Shown here: positions 46,795 to 58,075 of the stretch, one piece after another
How positions within the stretch are numbered: the first letter of the stretch is position 1
Layout: every line of letters begins with the position of its first letter
Assembly (NCBI GenBank): GCA_028673005.1
Contig: CM054118.1
Coordinates: forward strand, 61,933,401-61,997,400
Origin: Tanypteryx hageni
Taxonomy: Eukaryota; Arthropoda; Insecta; Odonata; Petaluridae
Reading direction: 5' to 3'
Length of the DNA stretch: 64,000 bases
The notes under the pieces: generated by a model
What the model saw: the letters and a program-made list of their open reading frames with translations, nothing else
The model's database searches: none
Told to the model about the DNA's origin: nothing
Translations under genes and position numbers: made by a program

Positions 46795-47517
46795 TGTCAG
46801 TTACTATATGATTGAAAAACCCGTCGTAAGACTGGTAATACTACTAAAACCATTACACCTTAAGTGAATCGTCTAGTTTCAAAACCAGACAAGCCCAAAA
46901 TATAACTTTTTTCAGGAGGAAGAAAAAACGTTTAATTTCTCTTTGGTAAGCAGCAGTATTTTTGGAATAGGCGAGATTAAAAGGTTATCAGATGTAGATT
47001 TAGCGGTATAAATTATACACCCAACAGATTTTAACTGTGGGTGTAGTCTGAAATTTTTTGTTTGGACTTGGCTGGTTTTGAATCAGGAATTGAAGATTGA
47101 AACAATACCGTTTATTAACTACTCTTTCAAAACAAATATTTATTTAAAAAGATACATAGAACATAAAAACACATAAAAATACGAATCCCTTTTTTGTATT
47201 ACAATAAAAATAAAAAATTCAAAATTGCTTTAAATAGAAATAGTGGAAAATTAAATTCTTGTGGTAACATAAACATCTTTTGGATGATAACTAAATAAAA
47301 TTTAAAGGTTAACAACCTCTTGAGATTGCTGTAAATTGACAAAAAAGTAAGATAGGTACAAAACATAAAGCTTATCAGGGTGACATCAGTAGCTAATAGT
47401 CACAATAAAAATCAAAATACTCTTTTATGCTCCAAAAATTAGCTTTTTTGGAACAAAAACTGACTGAAATAATATAAACTAAATAAAATTTGATTAATTT
47501 TCACAAATCATATAATC

Positions 47518-48300
47518 TTAATTACAATTTTCCTCAAGTTGTTCCTCATTATTATTATAAACCATGCCTTCGTTTCCATTAATGACTATGCAATAGAAAG
47601 CCAGTGAGTTTAAAGTGGCCCAGTCTTCACCATAGTATTTTACAAGTAGATTTTTGACATTCCTTAGCGTCAAGGGAGCTATTGGGATCCCTACTGGTTC
47701 AGGCTGTGGTCAAGTCAGTTTATGTTTTTGTAACTCCCGCTGTCAATTCGGTAATTCATATCATCTTTCACTAAAATATTATTGTTATTTTTATTTTCCA
47801 AATAAAATCTTTTTGCCGCCTTAAATTTGAAGTGCTACTGCCGTGGTTATTTCAAAACATCCGCCAAAGTACTTTTCAGTTAAAGATAGTGCCTTCTAAA
47901 GGGACCGTTTTACCAGACTCAGAAAAAATTGTAGTAGGTATATTCGGATGGATCTTTGATCGTATCTTTCTTCTTGGTTCGTTTTTCAATTTGTGCAAAA
48001 ACTCTGTATGAGGGGATAAAAGAGTGTCCTACTACCGGAAATATAATTTTGACTTTTTTGATGTGTGGTGGAGCATTATGTAAAAGCCAACAAGGCATTG
48101 TTGTGTTTGTGTTCTGTCATCCGCATCACAGATAACCCGGAGAGTCTAAGTAGTTTCAGGGAAACAAACATACTTGCACAGACATGCATGGACAGCTGAG
48201 GCTACTTCATTGGACCCTTTTAATGTTGAGTTTTATCCCATTCATAAATGAAAACATTATCTTTACTGTTTTTTTAATCACAACATTAGTTTATTTTTCT
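47518..48300 (-). pseudogene. DUF7869-like mobile-element protein, decayed
   Basis: Minus-strand translation across frames gives YEWDKTQH.KGP.EVASAVHA (about 48255-48190), CDADDRTQTQQCLVGFY (about 48140-48080, where the family usually has a GGQNKN-type motif), PPHIKKVKIIFPVVGHSFIP and FAQIEKRTKKKDTIKDPSEY (48075-47950), LKAAKRFY.-like residues near 47815, and a C-terminus GIPIAPLTLRNVKNLLVKYY then GEDWATLNSLAFY ending at a stop (47520-47518). The order matches the widespread arthropod DUF7869 (RNase H/DDE-like) repetitive protein family as I recall it. Many frameshifts show it is dead. The N-terminal part is missing. Confidence 0.65.
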
Positions 48301-48473
48301 AGTGTAATTGTGCATTTAAATTCAACGGGAACTTAGAAATGAACAATAACAGTCGTAATTGTTGAGTATTTGCCAAAATAAAAATTCGGGAGAATTTCTT
48401 CTCATTCTTGTATTCTCCAATGATGAGCTCCTTGTCAAAAATGAAGTAATAATAATAAATATATAATAATATT

Positions 48474-48735
48474 CCCTCTCACCGTCCCTGTCTCCCTCCC
48501 TTCCTCTATCTTTCCTTCCCTCTCTCTCCCTCTCTTTTCTCTCACCTCCCTTCTCTCATTCCCTCCTGTCCCAATCCATAGCTCTCCCTCTTTTTCTCCG
48601 TCTCACTCTTTATCTCTTTCCTCTCGTCCTTTTCTAATTCTATACCTCCCTTACTCTCTATGTACCTTCCATTCTATATCCCTTCCTTCCTATCTCCCTC
48701 CCCAAATCTTCCCCTGTCTTACTCTACATACATCT
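48474..48735 (+). repeat. Polypyrimidine low-complexity tract
   Basis: Almost continuous C/T sequence (CTCCCTCCCTTCC-type) with a few A and G interruptions. Confidence 0.85.
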
Positions 48736-50042
48736 ATATAGTCGTTTAGATAAGCAAAAGAATCCAAACTAAATCCCAGTCCCAGTAGTATTACGTAATT
48801 TCGCGATAAATCCTACGATAATTTAAGGCAATCTATTCACTAGTATATATTATACGTATGCGGGTTGAGACAAGAATCGATTCTCTAAGTTTAACAATGA
48901 CATGGTCGGCAAGGCAACATCCCGTTTAAAAGCTGATATTTTCCTAAAATATGTGATTTAATATGAGAGATTTCGAACAGTAGGCCGAAAAAGATGAATA
49001 AGAAACTTAATTGATTTTCTTAAAACAAAGTTCAAATTCGAAGCTCGTACGTCAATTCTTTCTAATTTGAATTTCCAAAGAATAAGAGCCCGCACTTTAA
49101 AAAGTCGCTTTTTACGTGTTACCTTACTGAAATGGAAATCGCCCCCCTGGAGCCGAACCCGTGTCTTTTTTCGTCATTTAATTGTTATCTGAATCAAACA
49201 TTTCTGCGAAATTTCAACCTTCCACCTAATCGGGAAGTTTGTTACAACGCGTTAAAAAGTGCCATCGATGACGTCAGAGTTAGACACAGAGTAAGGCTTT
49301 TGTTAATAGAGATTAGAGTACGCGGTCATTATAAAAGTTGTATTTACGACATAATGAATTGTACAGGAGATAAATTACAGTAATATACATATACAAATCG
49401 AGAAATCAAATCTAAGCATTTCTAAATATTGCCGCATTGGGAAATAAATCTTGATGAAATTTTTATTGCAGTAAAAGGTATGTTTCATATTAACATGAGG
49501 GAAAAACAAACTAAACCTAGGAGCTGCTTAAACATAGCATAGATTATATTATTACTGATTATTATCATGGATATAATCTGCGAAACATGACGGAAAATAT
49601 ATCAAATCTCCCTATTGCAAACGTTTTCAGGTAATTCCCAGCTGGGTTGATTAAGGTACAAGATGAATGTAAGATCACAATGTAATAAGAACACACTAAT
49701 ATAAGCTTCTATATGCCTCTAAGGTTTCTTCGCTCTCTACCGCCTAACCTGTCAACCTGCCAACTATTCTCCCTGTATTCATAGCGGGATCTTTTACGAA
49801 AATGTATAATACATAAATAATTTTGGATTGTTGCTCAAAATGAAGACATAAAATTTGATCTTCAGACCTTTAAAAGATCTTTTAGGTATTTGTTACGTAA
49901 CTAACAGTAAATATAAAGTGAGATAGAGAGATAATACCTTTCAGTTGATTCTCAGATATATCTAATAGACTTCTACATTGATTATCTAACACGAAGGCTT
50001 GGCGTTCACGTAACTTCCCTTTAACTGAATAAATAACATAGA
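48736..50042. other. Non-coding DNA, no gene recognised
   Basis: Only short open frames; the 83-codon one at 49132-49383 has no recognised domain. Confidence 0.4.
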
Positions 50043-50130
50043 CAAGGGATGGGCAATCTCCGGGGCAATCTCCGGCCCGCGGGCCAGATACGGCCCCCGA
50101 GAGCGTTTTGTGGCTCGCGAGTCTATGATT
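50043..50130 (+). mobile_element. hAT-like terminus
   Basis: CAAGGGATGGGCAATCTCCG followed by GGCCCGCGGGCC, GATACGGCCC and GTGGCTCGCG resembles the ends of hAT elements whose outer sequence is rich in GGCCCGCGG. The block GGGCAATCTCCGG is partly duplicated in tandem. The other end was not found. Confidence 0.55.
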
Positions 50131-50451
50131 AAAAAAATATATATAAAACATTCATATCTTAAATATTTAAATTATATGAATATAACGTTTGATGTTAAAC
50201 CAATTTTTTAACGACCTGCTGATTCATTCTTGCCTACGCCCAATGGGTATTGAAGAAGTAGTACTTAAAGTACGCATACTATAAATACGTAAAACTTTTC
50301 TTCGCAACGCATTTATATCTAATAAAAAAATGAAACGAGGAACCTTATATTTTTATCGTTGGCAGAGAGGAAAATCGTTTACGAGAGTTCACGTTCAAAT
50401 TGTCTTTCTTATGGACGTGAATAACAAGAGACGGAATATTCAAATCGAAAT

Positions 50452-50660
50452 TACATTACGCGGCGGCGCGGAGGGCAAGGCTTCCCTGCGTCGGTGCCGC
50501 CCTCTCGCGGCCCCGAGGCAGAGGGCGCCACGGGAAACGCTCGCGGTGTCAGTCGCGGTTTCTTCCCTTCGGAGGAATTTACGCGCCCATTATCTGCTAA
50601 TTCGAGGTCGCACGACATCTCGTCGACTATGCGAAATAAAAGAATGGGTAATGGGCGTAT
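50452..50660. other. CpG-dense segment
   Basis: CGGCGGCGCGG, CGCGGCCCCG and related strings give a CpG density far above the surroundings. It may be a regulatory element or a remnant of a GC-rich exon; no domain is encoded in any frame. Confidence 0.35.
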
Positions 50661-50667
50661 CCTAAAT

Positions 50668-50960
50668 AGGGAGAGAGGGGAGAGAGAGGGGGAGAGAGGG
50701 GGAGAGAGGGGGGGGAGAGAGGGGGAGAGAGGGGGGGAGAGAGGGAGAGAGAGGGGGGAGAGAGGAGGTAAGAGGGGGAGAGAGGGGGGGAGAGAGGGGG
50801 GAAGAGGGGGGAAGAGGGGGGAAGAGGGGGGAGAGGGGGGAGGGGGGGAAGAGGGGGGAGAGAGGGAGAAGAGAGGGAGAGGGGGGAGAGGGGGGGAGAG
50901 AGAGGGGAGAGGGGGGAGAGAGGGGGAAGAGAGAGGGAGAGAGGGGGGGAGAGGGGAGGT
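50668..50960 (+). repeat. Long purine minisatellite (G/A only)
   Basis: About 290 bp composed almost solely of G and A in GGGGAGAGAG-type units of variable length. Both strands stay open because of composition, but the encoded Gly/Glu/Arg or Pro/Ser/Leu repeats are not real proteins. Confidence 0.95.
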
Positions 50961-51393
50961 CGGAAGGGAATGGTTGTTTTCTACGAAAATAAAAGAGGTA
51001 AGCATGACTTATTGTTAGACTGACGTCCCCGTAATGCATGGCGCCTCAGCGAGTTGATTAACAGAAGACGAACTGTTTAGTTTTACTGTTGTTTGAAATA
51101 ATGGAAAAACAAAAAAAGCCTACATGATCAATACGCGTGTGGCTTTTAAAGGCGTAAAACGGACGATTATATCACGCAATATAATACAATAGAATTTGGG
51201 TCGTAAAAAATATAGTGTTTGTCCTTTGTCTTTTTTTGAACGCCACGAGTAAAACGCACTTATCTGAGCAAGTGGCGATCCATGTTAAAGATTTCGATCG
51301 TTATTTTTATATTCTTTTAAGAGCAATCGCAAATTGAAAATGGTTGATATTGTCACAGCGATGATATTACGCGAAAACAAAATGGAACCGATT
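50961..51393. other. Unassigned non-coding DNA
   Basis: No gene or repeat was recognised. Confidence 0.4.
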
Positions 51394-51396
51394 GTG

Positions 51397-51470
51397 GGAG
51401 GCGGTGGTGGAGTGGTTACAGCGTTGATCTTGCGCGCAGCGGTCCCAGGTTCGAATACGGCGGAGGTCGT
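51397..51470 (+). repeat. tRNA-like sequence (SINE head)
   Basis: GGTGGAGTGGTTACAGCG (A box) and CAGGTTCGAATACGG (B box, 51448-51458) have the correct pol III spacing, but the stems are imperfect and no clear anticodon can be assigned. A tRNA-derived SINE head is the best reading. Confidence 0.55.
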
Positions 51471-52785
51471 ATCGTCCCGTTCCCTACTTGTATATTAAGA
51501 TATTTTTATTTTATTCGCGAATATAATAAATAACCCACAAAAAGGCTGGAAAATCACATTGAACTTAATTGAATAAAAAATGTCAGCATATTTATTATAA
51601 ACTATCATATAATCACAGAAAAAGCCGAGTTCGTTGGTTTCTGTTTTACATTTAGTTTGGACTATTTTCCACGATTAGAGGAAATGATTATAGTATGAGC
51701 CATCAAATTAAAGAAAAAAACGGGAATAAGAGATTTGTCAACTAAAACAGGTCGCAAAACCACACACCAAGTTATAGTAAAAACTTAAACAAACTCAAGA
51801 CTCTCAATCGTGGGACGATTTAATTCAGGAAAGCGCTCACTTAACTAAATATTATTCAGCAACCAAAAACGTAATTTATCCAAGCAAAGTTGAATATGGT
51901 ATAAGCGGTGATGCAGCCAGGGGGATGGCAATGGGGGGACTGTCAAAATATTTAATTATATGTTTTTCAAATTCTTTGTAATTGACTTAATTACTCCCTG
52001 TGAATATTTTTTTGTTAAATCGTCTTCATTATGCAAAAAAATGTTTAAAATAACTCTTTTAAATATCCCGCGAAAACGGCATCCTGATTGGTCAAGTACT
52101 AGTTATATGTATGTACGTAATTTTATTGCTTCGTATTTTAGTTTATGACTTATGTCGGCATTACATTGACATGATGCATATATTTCTGGAGAACGTTGAA
52201 AGAGTAAATTATATTTTTGTTTCAAAGATTAGCATATATATTTTAACAAAACCTCCATAATGTAATATACCTATTCTAAATATGTAAGATCAAACTTACG
52301 GAAATCGTTGGGCTATGGGTTTATTAAGCAAATAATTACTGTTGCAGTGCATATATTTAAGTACCAAGTTTTTAAGCAAATACTTTTACAAATGTTACAT
52401 ATTAAGTTAGTTCTGTAATTTAAATATTTTAATAAATTTGTTCACATAATATCCACGACAGCATGATATTTTGAAGGACCATGTTTTGATAATAAAGGCA
52501 GTTATGACACTCCACAGACGTGACTAAATCTTCTTCTTCATCTACAACTACATTCACTTCATAACCTCCTTATCTTATTCTCTGATCAGGGCAAATCTTG
52601 CCTTGAACAATACAAATTTTTCCTTCTCGCTTCATTTTAACCAATCCAACAGCATTACTAACATAGTCTTTCCTCATTGACCTCAAAGGGAGAAAAAAGC
52701 CATAGAAGCAACGATGAAATTCGCGACATATACAAAACAGACATGCAGTTATTACAAACATTTCTACAGTTTTTATTTTCACAAG
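51471..52785. other. Non-coding AT-rich DNA
   Basis: No gene was recognised. The part right after the tRNA-like head may be SINE body. Confidence 0.4.
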
Positions 52786-52789
52786 TATA

Positions 52790-53756
52790 GGTCATCATCA
52801 TCATGCTTCTGTCCGAAGACAGGTTTTAACTGAATCGCTGCCTCCATTTCTCTCTCTCCCTAGAAGCCTCTTTTATACCTCTATAAGTATTATATCCCTG
52901 CTTTATATTATCTAATATTCCTATTCTTTTTCTCCCTCTTCCTCTTCTTCCACTAATTTTTCCTTCTAAGATCGTCCTTTGTAAACACTGTCTTCTCAAT
53001 ATGTGCCCTATCCAATTTGCTTTTCTTTTCCTGATTGTTTTTATTAGCGTCCTTTCTTCTCCCACCATTTCTAATACTTCTTCGTTTCTCTTCCTCTCTG
53101 TCCATTTCACTTTCATCATTCTTCTCCATACCCACATCTCAAAACTTTCTAAATATTTTTCCTCCTTTCTCCTTACCGTCCACGTCTCTGCACCATAAAG
53201 AGCTATGCTCCATATGTAGCATTTTGCTAATTTCTTCCTTGTTTCTAAATTTATTTTCTTGCTTGTGAGAAGCTCCTTCTTCTCGTTAAATGCTGCTTTT
53301 GCCATTGCAATCCTACTTCTGATGTCCTGTGTACTACTTCCATCCTGTGCTAAAATACTGCCGAGATATTTGAAACTACTTACTTGTTCCAATTTTTGGC
53401 CATTTACCATTATATTTAATTCTTTATGTTCCTTTGAAACCACCATGACTTTCGTTTTTTTCAGCATTGATCTTCATTCCATATTGTTGGCCAACCTCCA
53501 CTAGTCTGTCTGTCATCCTCTGAAGCTCTTTCTCGCCTTCTGCTATTAAGCCCTGATCATCTGCGTATTTAATGGTGGTAATACTTTCACCTCCTATCTT
53601 AAATCCTTTCTCTTCCATCAACGCTTCTTCTGTTATTGTTTCTGCATAAATATTAAATATCGCTGGTGAAATAGGACAACCCTGCCTCACTCCCCTCCCT
53701 ATTGAAGTACTAGTATAGGTAATAACAACAAAATTCACCACATTTCCTATAGACAA
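52790..53756 (-). pseudogene. RTE-like LINE: reverse transcriptase, 5'-truncated and frameshifted
   Basis: Upstream part (53756-about 53470): GRGVRQGCPISPAIFNIYAE is the RT motif before the catalytic block, and TTIKYADDQG carries the catalytic YADD. GQQYGMKINAEK follows. A one-base expansion of an A run (complement of 53455-53461) then shifts the frame. The second part (about 53460-52826) continues with FKYLGSILAQDG, ALYGAETWTVRRKEEKYLES, MWVWRRMMKVKWTERKRNEE, NWIGHILRRQCLQ and GRRGRGRKRIGILDNIKQGY, ending in a stop. This thumb/connection signature is shared by RTE/BovB-type and related LINEs. The 3' UTR is very short and ends in ATGATGATGATG (about 52806-52792). The endonuclease and RT N-terminus are absent. 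It is the least decayed transposon ORF in the window. Confidence 0.9.
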
Positions 53757-53760
53757 GACA

Positions 53761-54880
53761 CACGAAAACTAAGTTTATTCACATTAATTTTGTATATTTG
53801 TCAATATTTGACCCAATGATTCTGTAAAGGCAGTTAATGGTGATTATTCGCCGAAATCGGTTGTGTTTTACTTAATATATTTTGCGGAAATTAGCAAAAG
53901 TTGAATATAAATAAAAAATACTATCTAGCATTGTTCATGTTATTTTATTGTGGAATTCCACGAAGTCTCGGCCTTATACTTATCTAACTATATTTTACTT
54001 AATAGATACTAGGACAGCATGGGAAACAATACATAAATAAATATTATATAATATTAGTTAAAACTAGAGTTGTTTTATTCATTTAATATGGGAAAGCTGT
54101 TTTGAGACGTCAATCTATCTTTTACATATCTTCTGCGTTTCAGTCGAAATAATAGTACTATTACAATAACTGAAAATAAAAGCGCTACATCGAACTTGTT
54201 TTATCAATTAAATGTAATACAAACCTGTCCGCCTTCGCTCCACGCATTTCAACACCTGAATATTACTCCCTACGACTTCCAATGTACTGTAAAAGCATGT
54301 ACGTTGGGCAAATTATCAGATCTGGCTACACAAAACCCTACAGATGCCATTTTGCAAAACACAAAGCGAAATAAATACAGGAAGGTGCAGTACTTCTACC
54401 AATATTTCTTCTAAGACGGCGGATAGAGGAAAACAACAAATATATGCCTTTTAAGCTACTACTTCTATATCGGTACAATGGCTTCTAGCACGGCTAGGAT
54501 GCTCGTGGGATGCGCTGACGTCACTAAATACTCGGCAAACTTCGGCTACCTATCGGATGTGATCGGGTTCGGCATTAACTCGTCCGTTTTAAATCGCTTT
54601 TTTTATAAATATCTCTTAAAAATTTAACAAAAATACTTCATGTTTGCCTATAACAGTAGCCTTACAACACAACTTCATAAAATTTTCGGTAATTCCCGAT
54701 ATATGACAGTCCCCCATTGGGCATTAGGTCTCCAAAAATCGGAGATAATCTTAACGGAAGCGCAGAGTATGTGAGTGTCAGATGGGAATAAAGTTGGAAC
54801 GAAGGTGTTCAAATTAGGATCACTACCTTTATTCATTAACCACTATCATTGCACGAAGGTTCTTGCAGATCAATCAATAA
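53761..54880. other. Non-coding DNA, no gene recognised
   Basis: A block at about 54485-54580 (GCTGACGTCAC, CTCGGCAAACTTCGGCTACC) is GC-richer and looks repeat-like, but no partner occurs in the window. Confidence 0.4.
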
Positions 54881-54884
54881 ACAA

Positions 54885-54947
54885 GTGCTCAGATGTGTTG
54901 GAAGTACTTGTCCCCTCCCCAAACCAAAATGTTTGGCTGCGCCACTG
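54885..54947 (-). mobile_element. Possible hAT/MITE terminus
   Basis: Read on the minus strand it begins CAGTGGCGCAGCCAAACATT and continues TTGGTTTGGGGAGGGG, a terminus type common in arthropod MITEs. The other end and the duplication of GATATAAG were not found. Confidence 0.4.
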
Positions 54948-54955
54948 GATATAAG

Positions 54956-56579
54956 TATGAAGATGTTGAAAAATCGTCCGAAAATATTTCCATAACCATT
55001 AAAATGTTTCCCACACCAACGTTAGTAACCCAAAGTTCCTATTCTCACCGCCCTCGACTAGGAGAAGTGACATTTATTTCATCCCCCACCTTTCGAACGG
55101 GGTGCATTTAGTTTCCTTTAGGAGGCTTAAAAAACCGGATGTTAAAAAGCCCAATACCCCTTCCCCCAACACACTCAAACACCCACCCACACACACGAAC
55201 CCCTTTGTCTTACCACCTGACTTCCACACTAATCCCCCCCTCCCCCTTGTTACCGACTCTCTCTATTATTTAGAACTGCCTACTCCCTTCTCCCCACCCT
55301 CCCTCACCCACCCAAGCACCCTCTATCGGTTTCCGCAGTAGATAAATAAGAAAACACATACACACGTCGCTTGCTTAGGAAAGTAACGCCGCGAGTCTCC
55401 GTCATCAATTACCGCGTGATTGTTTCGACCGCATAGGAGTCTTGAGGCGGCGTTGAACAAACCCAGCGTCACACTCGCATGATTTGCGGCGGCAATACTT
55501 CCGACGCGGTGAAAAAAATAAGAAAAACAAAAAAGTCTGACTTTAGTGCCGTATTTTTAAAGTTTTATTGTTCCGCGTGCAGGGGTATCAACTCTTTACG
55601 GCGTCGTAACTCTCGAGATGGAAATTTGCTTTTTTTTATCAGATCTTCGGTGGGGAATAAGAGATAGAAAAATCGAGCATTTTAAACTGCGAATGCAACA
55701 TTAAATTCCAGCCTTATTTGTTTAATATCTTTTAATCTTGTAAAAGTTTTCACGAGCTCATTAATAGAAGTTAACATTTTATGCAAACCTTCGCTTGGGT
55801 TATCATTTTAAACTTCGGATAAATATATATAGTTGCATTAAAACTCGCGATTATCGCAGTAACCATAAGTTATGGATTATATCAGCACAAACTACACTCT
55901 TTTTAAAGAATGACATTGGCGTTCTTATCTTCGCCATTCGGAAACATCATATTCAAGGACCGTTTGCATAATATCAAAAATACGGCTTGAAGATATCTCA
56001 AAAGTCTGGCTGCTGCTATCAAGTGCTTTAACTATATCTTCTATTTTTTTTACAACCTCAGACCAACGAAAATACGATAAGAAAAGCATGGATTTTACAT
56101 GACTCATATTAACCATAGAAAGAAAACTTTCTAAGCTTAGCATTTGATATTAAAAAAATTAAAATAATCGATAAACCGAATCGTAAAATACAATGGATTT
56201 CTAAGTAGTAACGGAAAAGCTGGCGAAATGATAAATATTTCACTAGCATGGAAAAAATCATTTTCAAACGTAGAGGCATTGTACAAAAAAAAGTTAAATC
56301 CATAAGCTACGAAAATTTTCACTACCCTTCCGAAAATCGTAAACAAATAAACGCGAAATAGATAACGCGCATTTCTCGAAGGAAATCGATTATTTCCTTT
56401 TAACTGTCGCTTGGTTAAAAAAAAGTAAACCCATCTCGAGTGCCGTCACCTCCGAGAACTACCCTTTAACAAAAAAAAAACAAACGCCTTGCGAAACGCG
56501 GCTGTTCTATCATCATGTCTGGAAATAAACCTTCTCATCCATATTCACTTTCCCTTTCCCGGCTGAACGATTAGCATGC
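54956..56579. other. Non-coding DNA, no gene recognised
   Basis: A C-rich tract at 55150-55330 encodes only low-complexity Pro/Thr/His runs. The remainder is AT-rich. Confidence 0.4.
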
Positions 56580-57070
56580 TCTCCGAGCCGTAATAAGGAG
56601 AGCGGAGCTAAAAGTGCGCGCGCGCGTTTTCGTTTGTCGAGTTGGATTCGGAGCTTGGCGACGAGAGGAATTCGGATTGTCGCGACGGAGGCGGGAAGTT
56701 GCGAGCCGAAGCGTGGGAGCGGTTAAGGAAACCATGACGACCCAGGAGGACCTGACATTTGTTCGACGGGCTTCGCGTCTCGATTGTTCCGAATAAAATT
56801 AAATAAACACCTCTCCGACGAACTTGGAAGGAGTAAAATACGAACTCCGAAGCGCCAGGTGTGAAAATGGTGGGAGAGAACGGCGGGTGCGGCGCGTCCT
56901 ATTTTGGGGTCGATTAGCAAGCGAATATGTTACGGAAATGTTGAGCGCGGAGCGTTTTCCGACGAGTTGGTACATTTCAGGAGAAGTGAAATTGTCTGCG
57001 GCGTCGTCGAAAGTCGCGCATAATTACGCTCTTAAGTCGGCAATTTTTCGTCGACGAAATGCGCATTAAA
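56580..57070. other. CpG-dense segment
   Basis: It contains GTGCGCGCGCGCG and many CGAG/GCGA strings over about 480 bp. It could be a promoter or regulatory island, but no start-site motif or coding domain was identified. Confidence 0.4.
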
Positions 57071-58007
57071 CATGAAGGAAAATGTTTGTGTATCAATGTC
57101 ACATAAAACAAAGCTATTAGAATGTCTTGAGCAGGTTGAAAACCGCAGGAAAAAAACGAATAAAAAATCACCTACTTATTATAGCGAGAACTCTAACTAC
57201 GATTTTGGTGCCCCCGCCTTTTTTAAAAATAATTATTAAATTATTTTCATACGATTTTTGTATCTTGTTTTTTTTTTACATTTCAATTCTAAACATTTCT
57301 CTATAAACTCATCAGTTTTCATTTTGCATGCTTCTGGGTTTTCTACTGAAAGAGTGATAAGTATTATACTTCAATTTACTTATGGGCATACAAGTGCCTA
57401 AGTGGCTTTTTATAAACTTAAATTTTTTAAAACGATCTTTCAACTGATGAAACAGCTACTGGCAACGTCAAATATATCATAAAAAAGCTGTACTTAAATC
57501 GCTATAGATCGATGCCAGTCTGTATTTAATCATTATTAAATCCAATAGTTCCTTGGTGTCCATACAGTTTTCAATCTCATCTTTCAAAACAGTGTTTGTT
57601 GATAGCGAGAGAAGTTCGTCACAAAGGTCTTGACCAATAAATTTCTCATAAATTTTTGTGAATATTCTTTGATTTCTTGTACATTCAATTCTGTGAAGAG
57701 TCTTCTAAATATTATTTTCGGAGCCACCAAGAAGTGGATTGGCATCCCCAATTTACGCCCCAGGACAACTTCCACCTCAAAATGGTCAATTTTTCCCGAA
57801 ACAACTCCTATTAGCATCCGACACATCGGCCAAACCCCTCCTTTTGTGGTCATCCCTAAAAGCATCCATTTTTTCACTAAGGGTTGCCCGCTTTCGAAAC
57901 ACTTCACTTTATTCCGAAAATTATTTATTCTTAATTACCTTATAAGCGGAACGTCACGGCTTGTACGAACGCATTGACAACGACAGAAACGTGCACGCAA
58001 GAACCTT
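57071..58007. other. Non-coding DNA, no gene recognised
   Basis: Overlapping open frames of about 107 (minus) and 115 (plus) codons at 57584-57977 are composition-neutral but match no family I recognise. They could be part of an unknown transposon. Confidence 0.4.
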
Positions 58008-58075
58008 CCCACGGCGGGATTCGAACAGGCGACCATACACGCTAACAACCCTGCCGTCCAGGCAGTGGCATCAGC
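58008..58075 (-). repeat. tRNA-like sequence (SINE head)
   Basis: On the minus strand GGCAGGGTTGTTAGCGTG (A-box-like, 58055-58038) precedes TGTTCGAATCCCGC (B box, 58027-58014). The stems are degenerate, so this is a tRNA-derived repeat rather than a tRNA gene. Confidence 0.45.

Noticed and set aside
50451..51039. Open frames of 125-184 codons on both strands
   Set aside because: Produced by the purine minisatellite; the Pro/Ser/Leu or Gly/Glu/Arg repeats are composition artefacts.
57584..57977. Possible host exon from overlapping 107/115-codon frames
   Set aside because: No recognisable domain, no convincing splice sites, and both strands are open equally.
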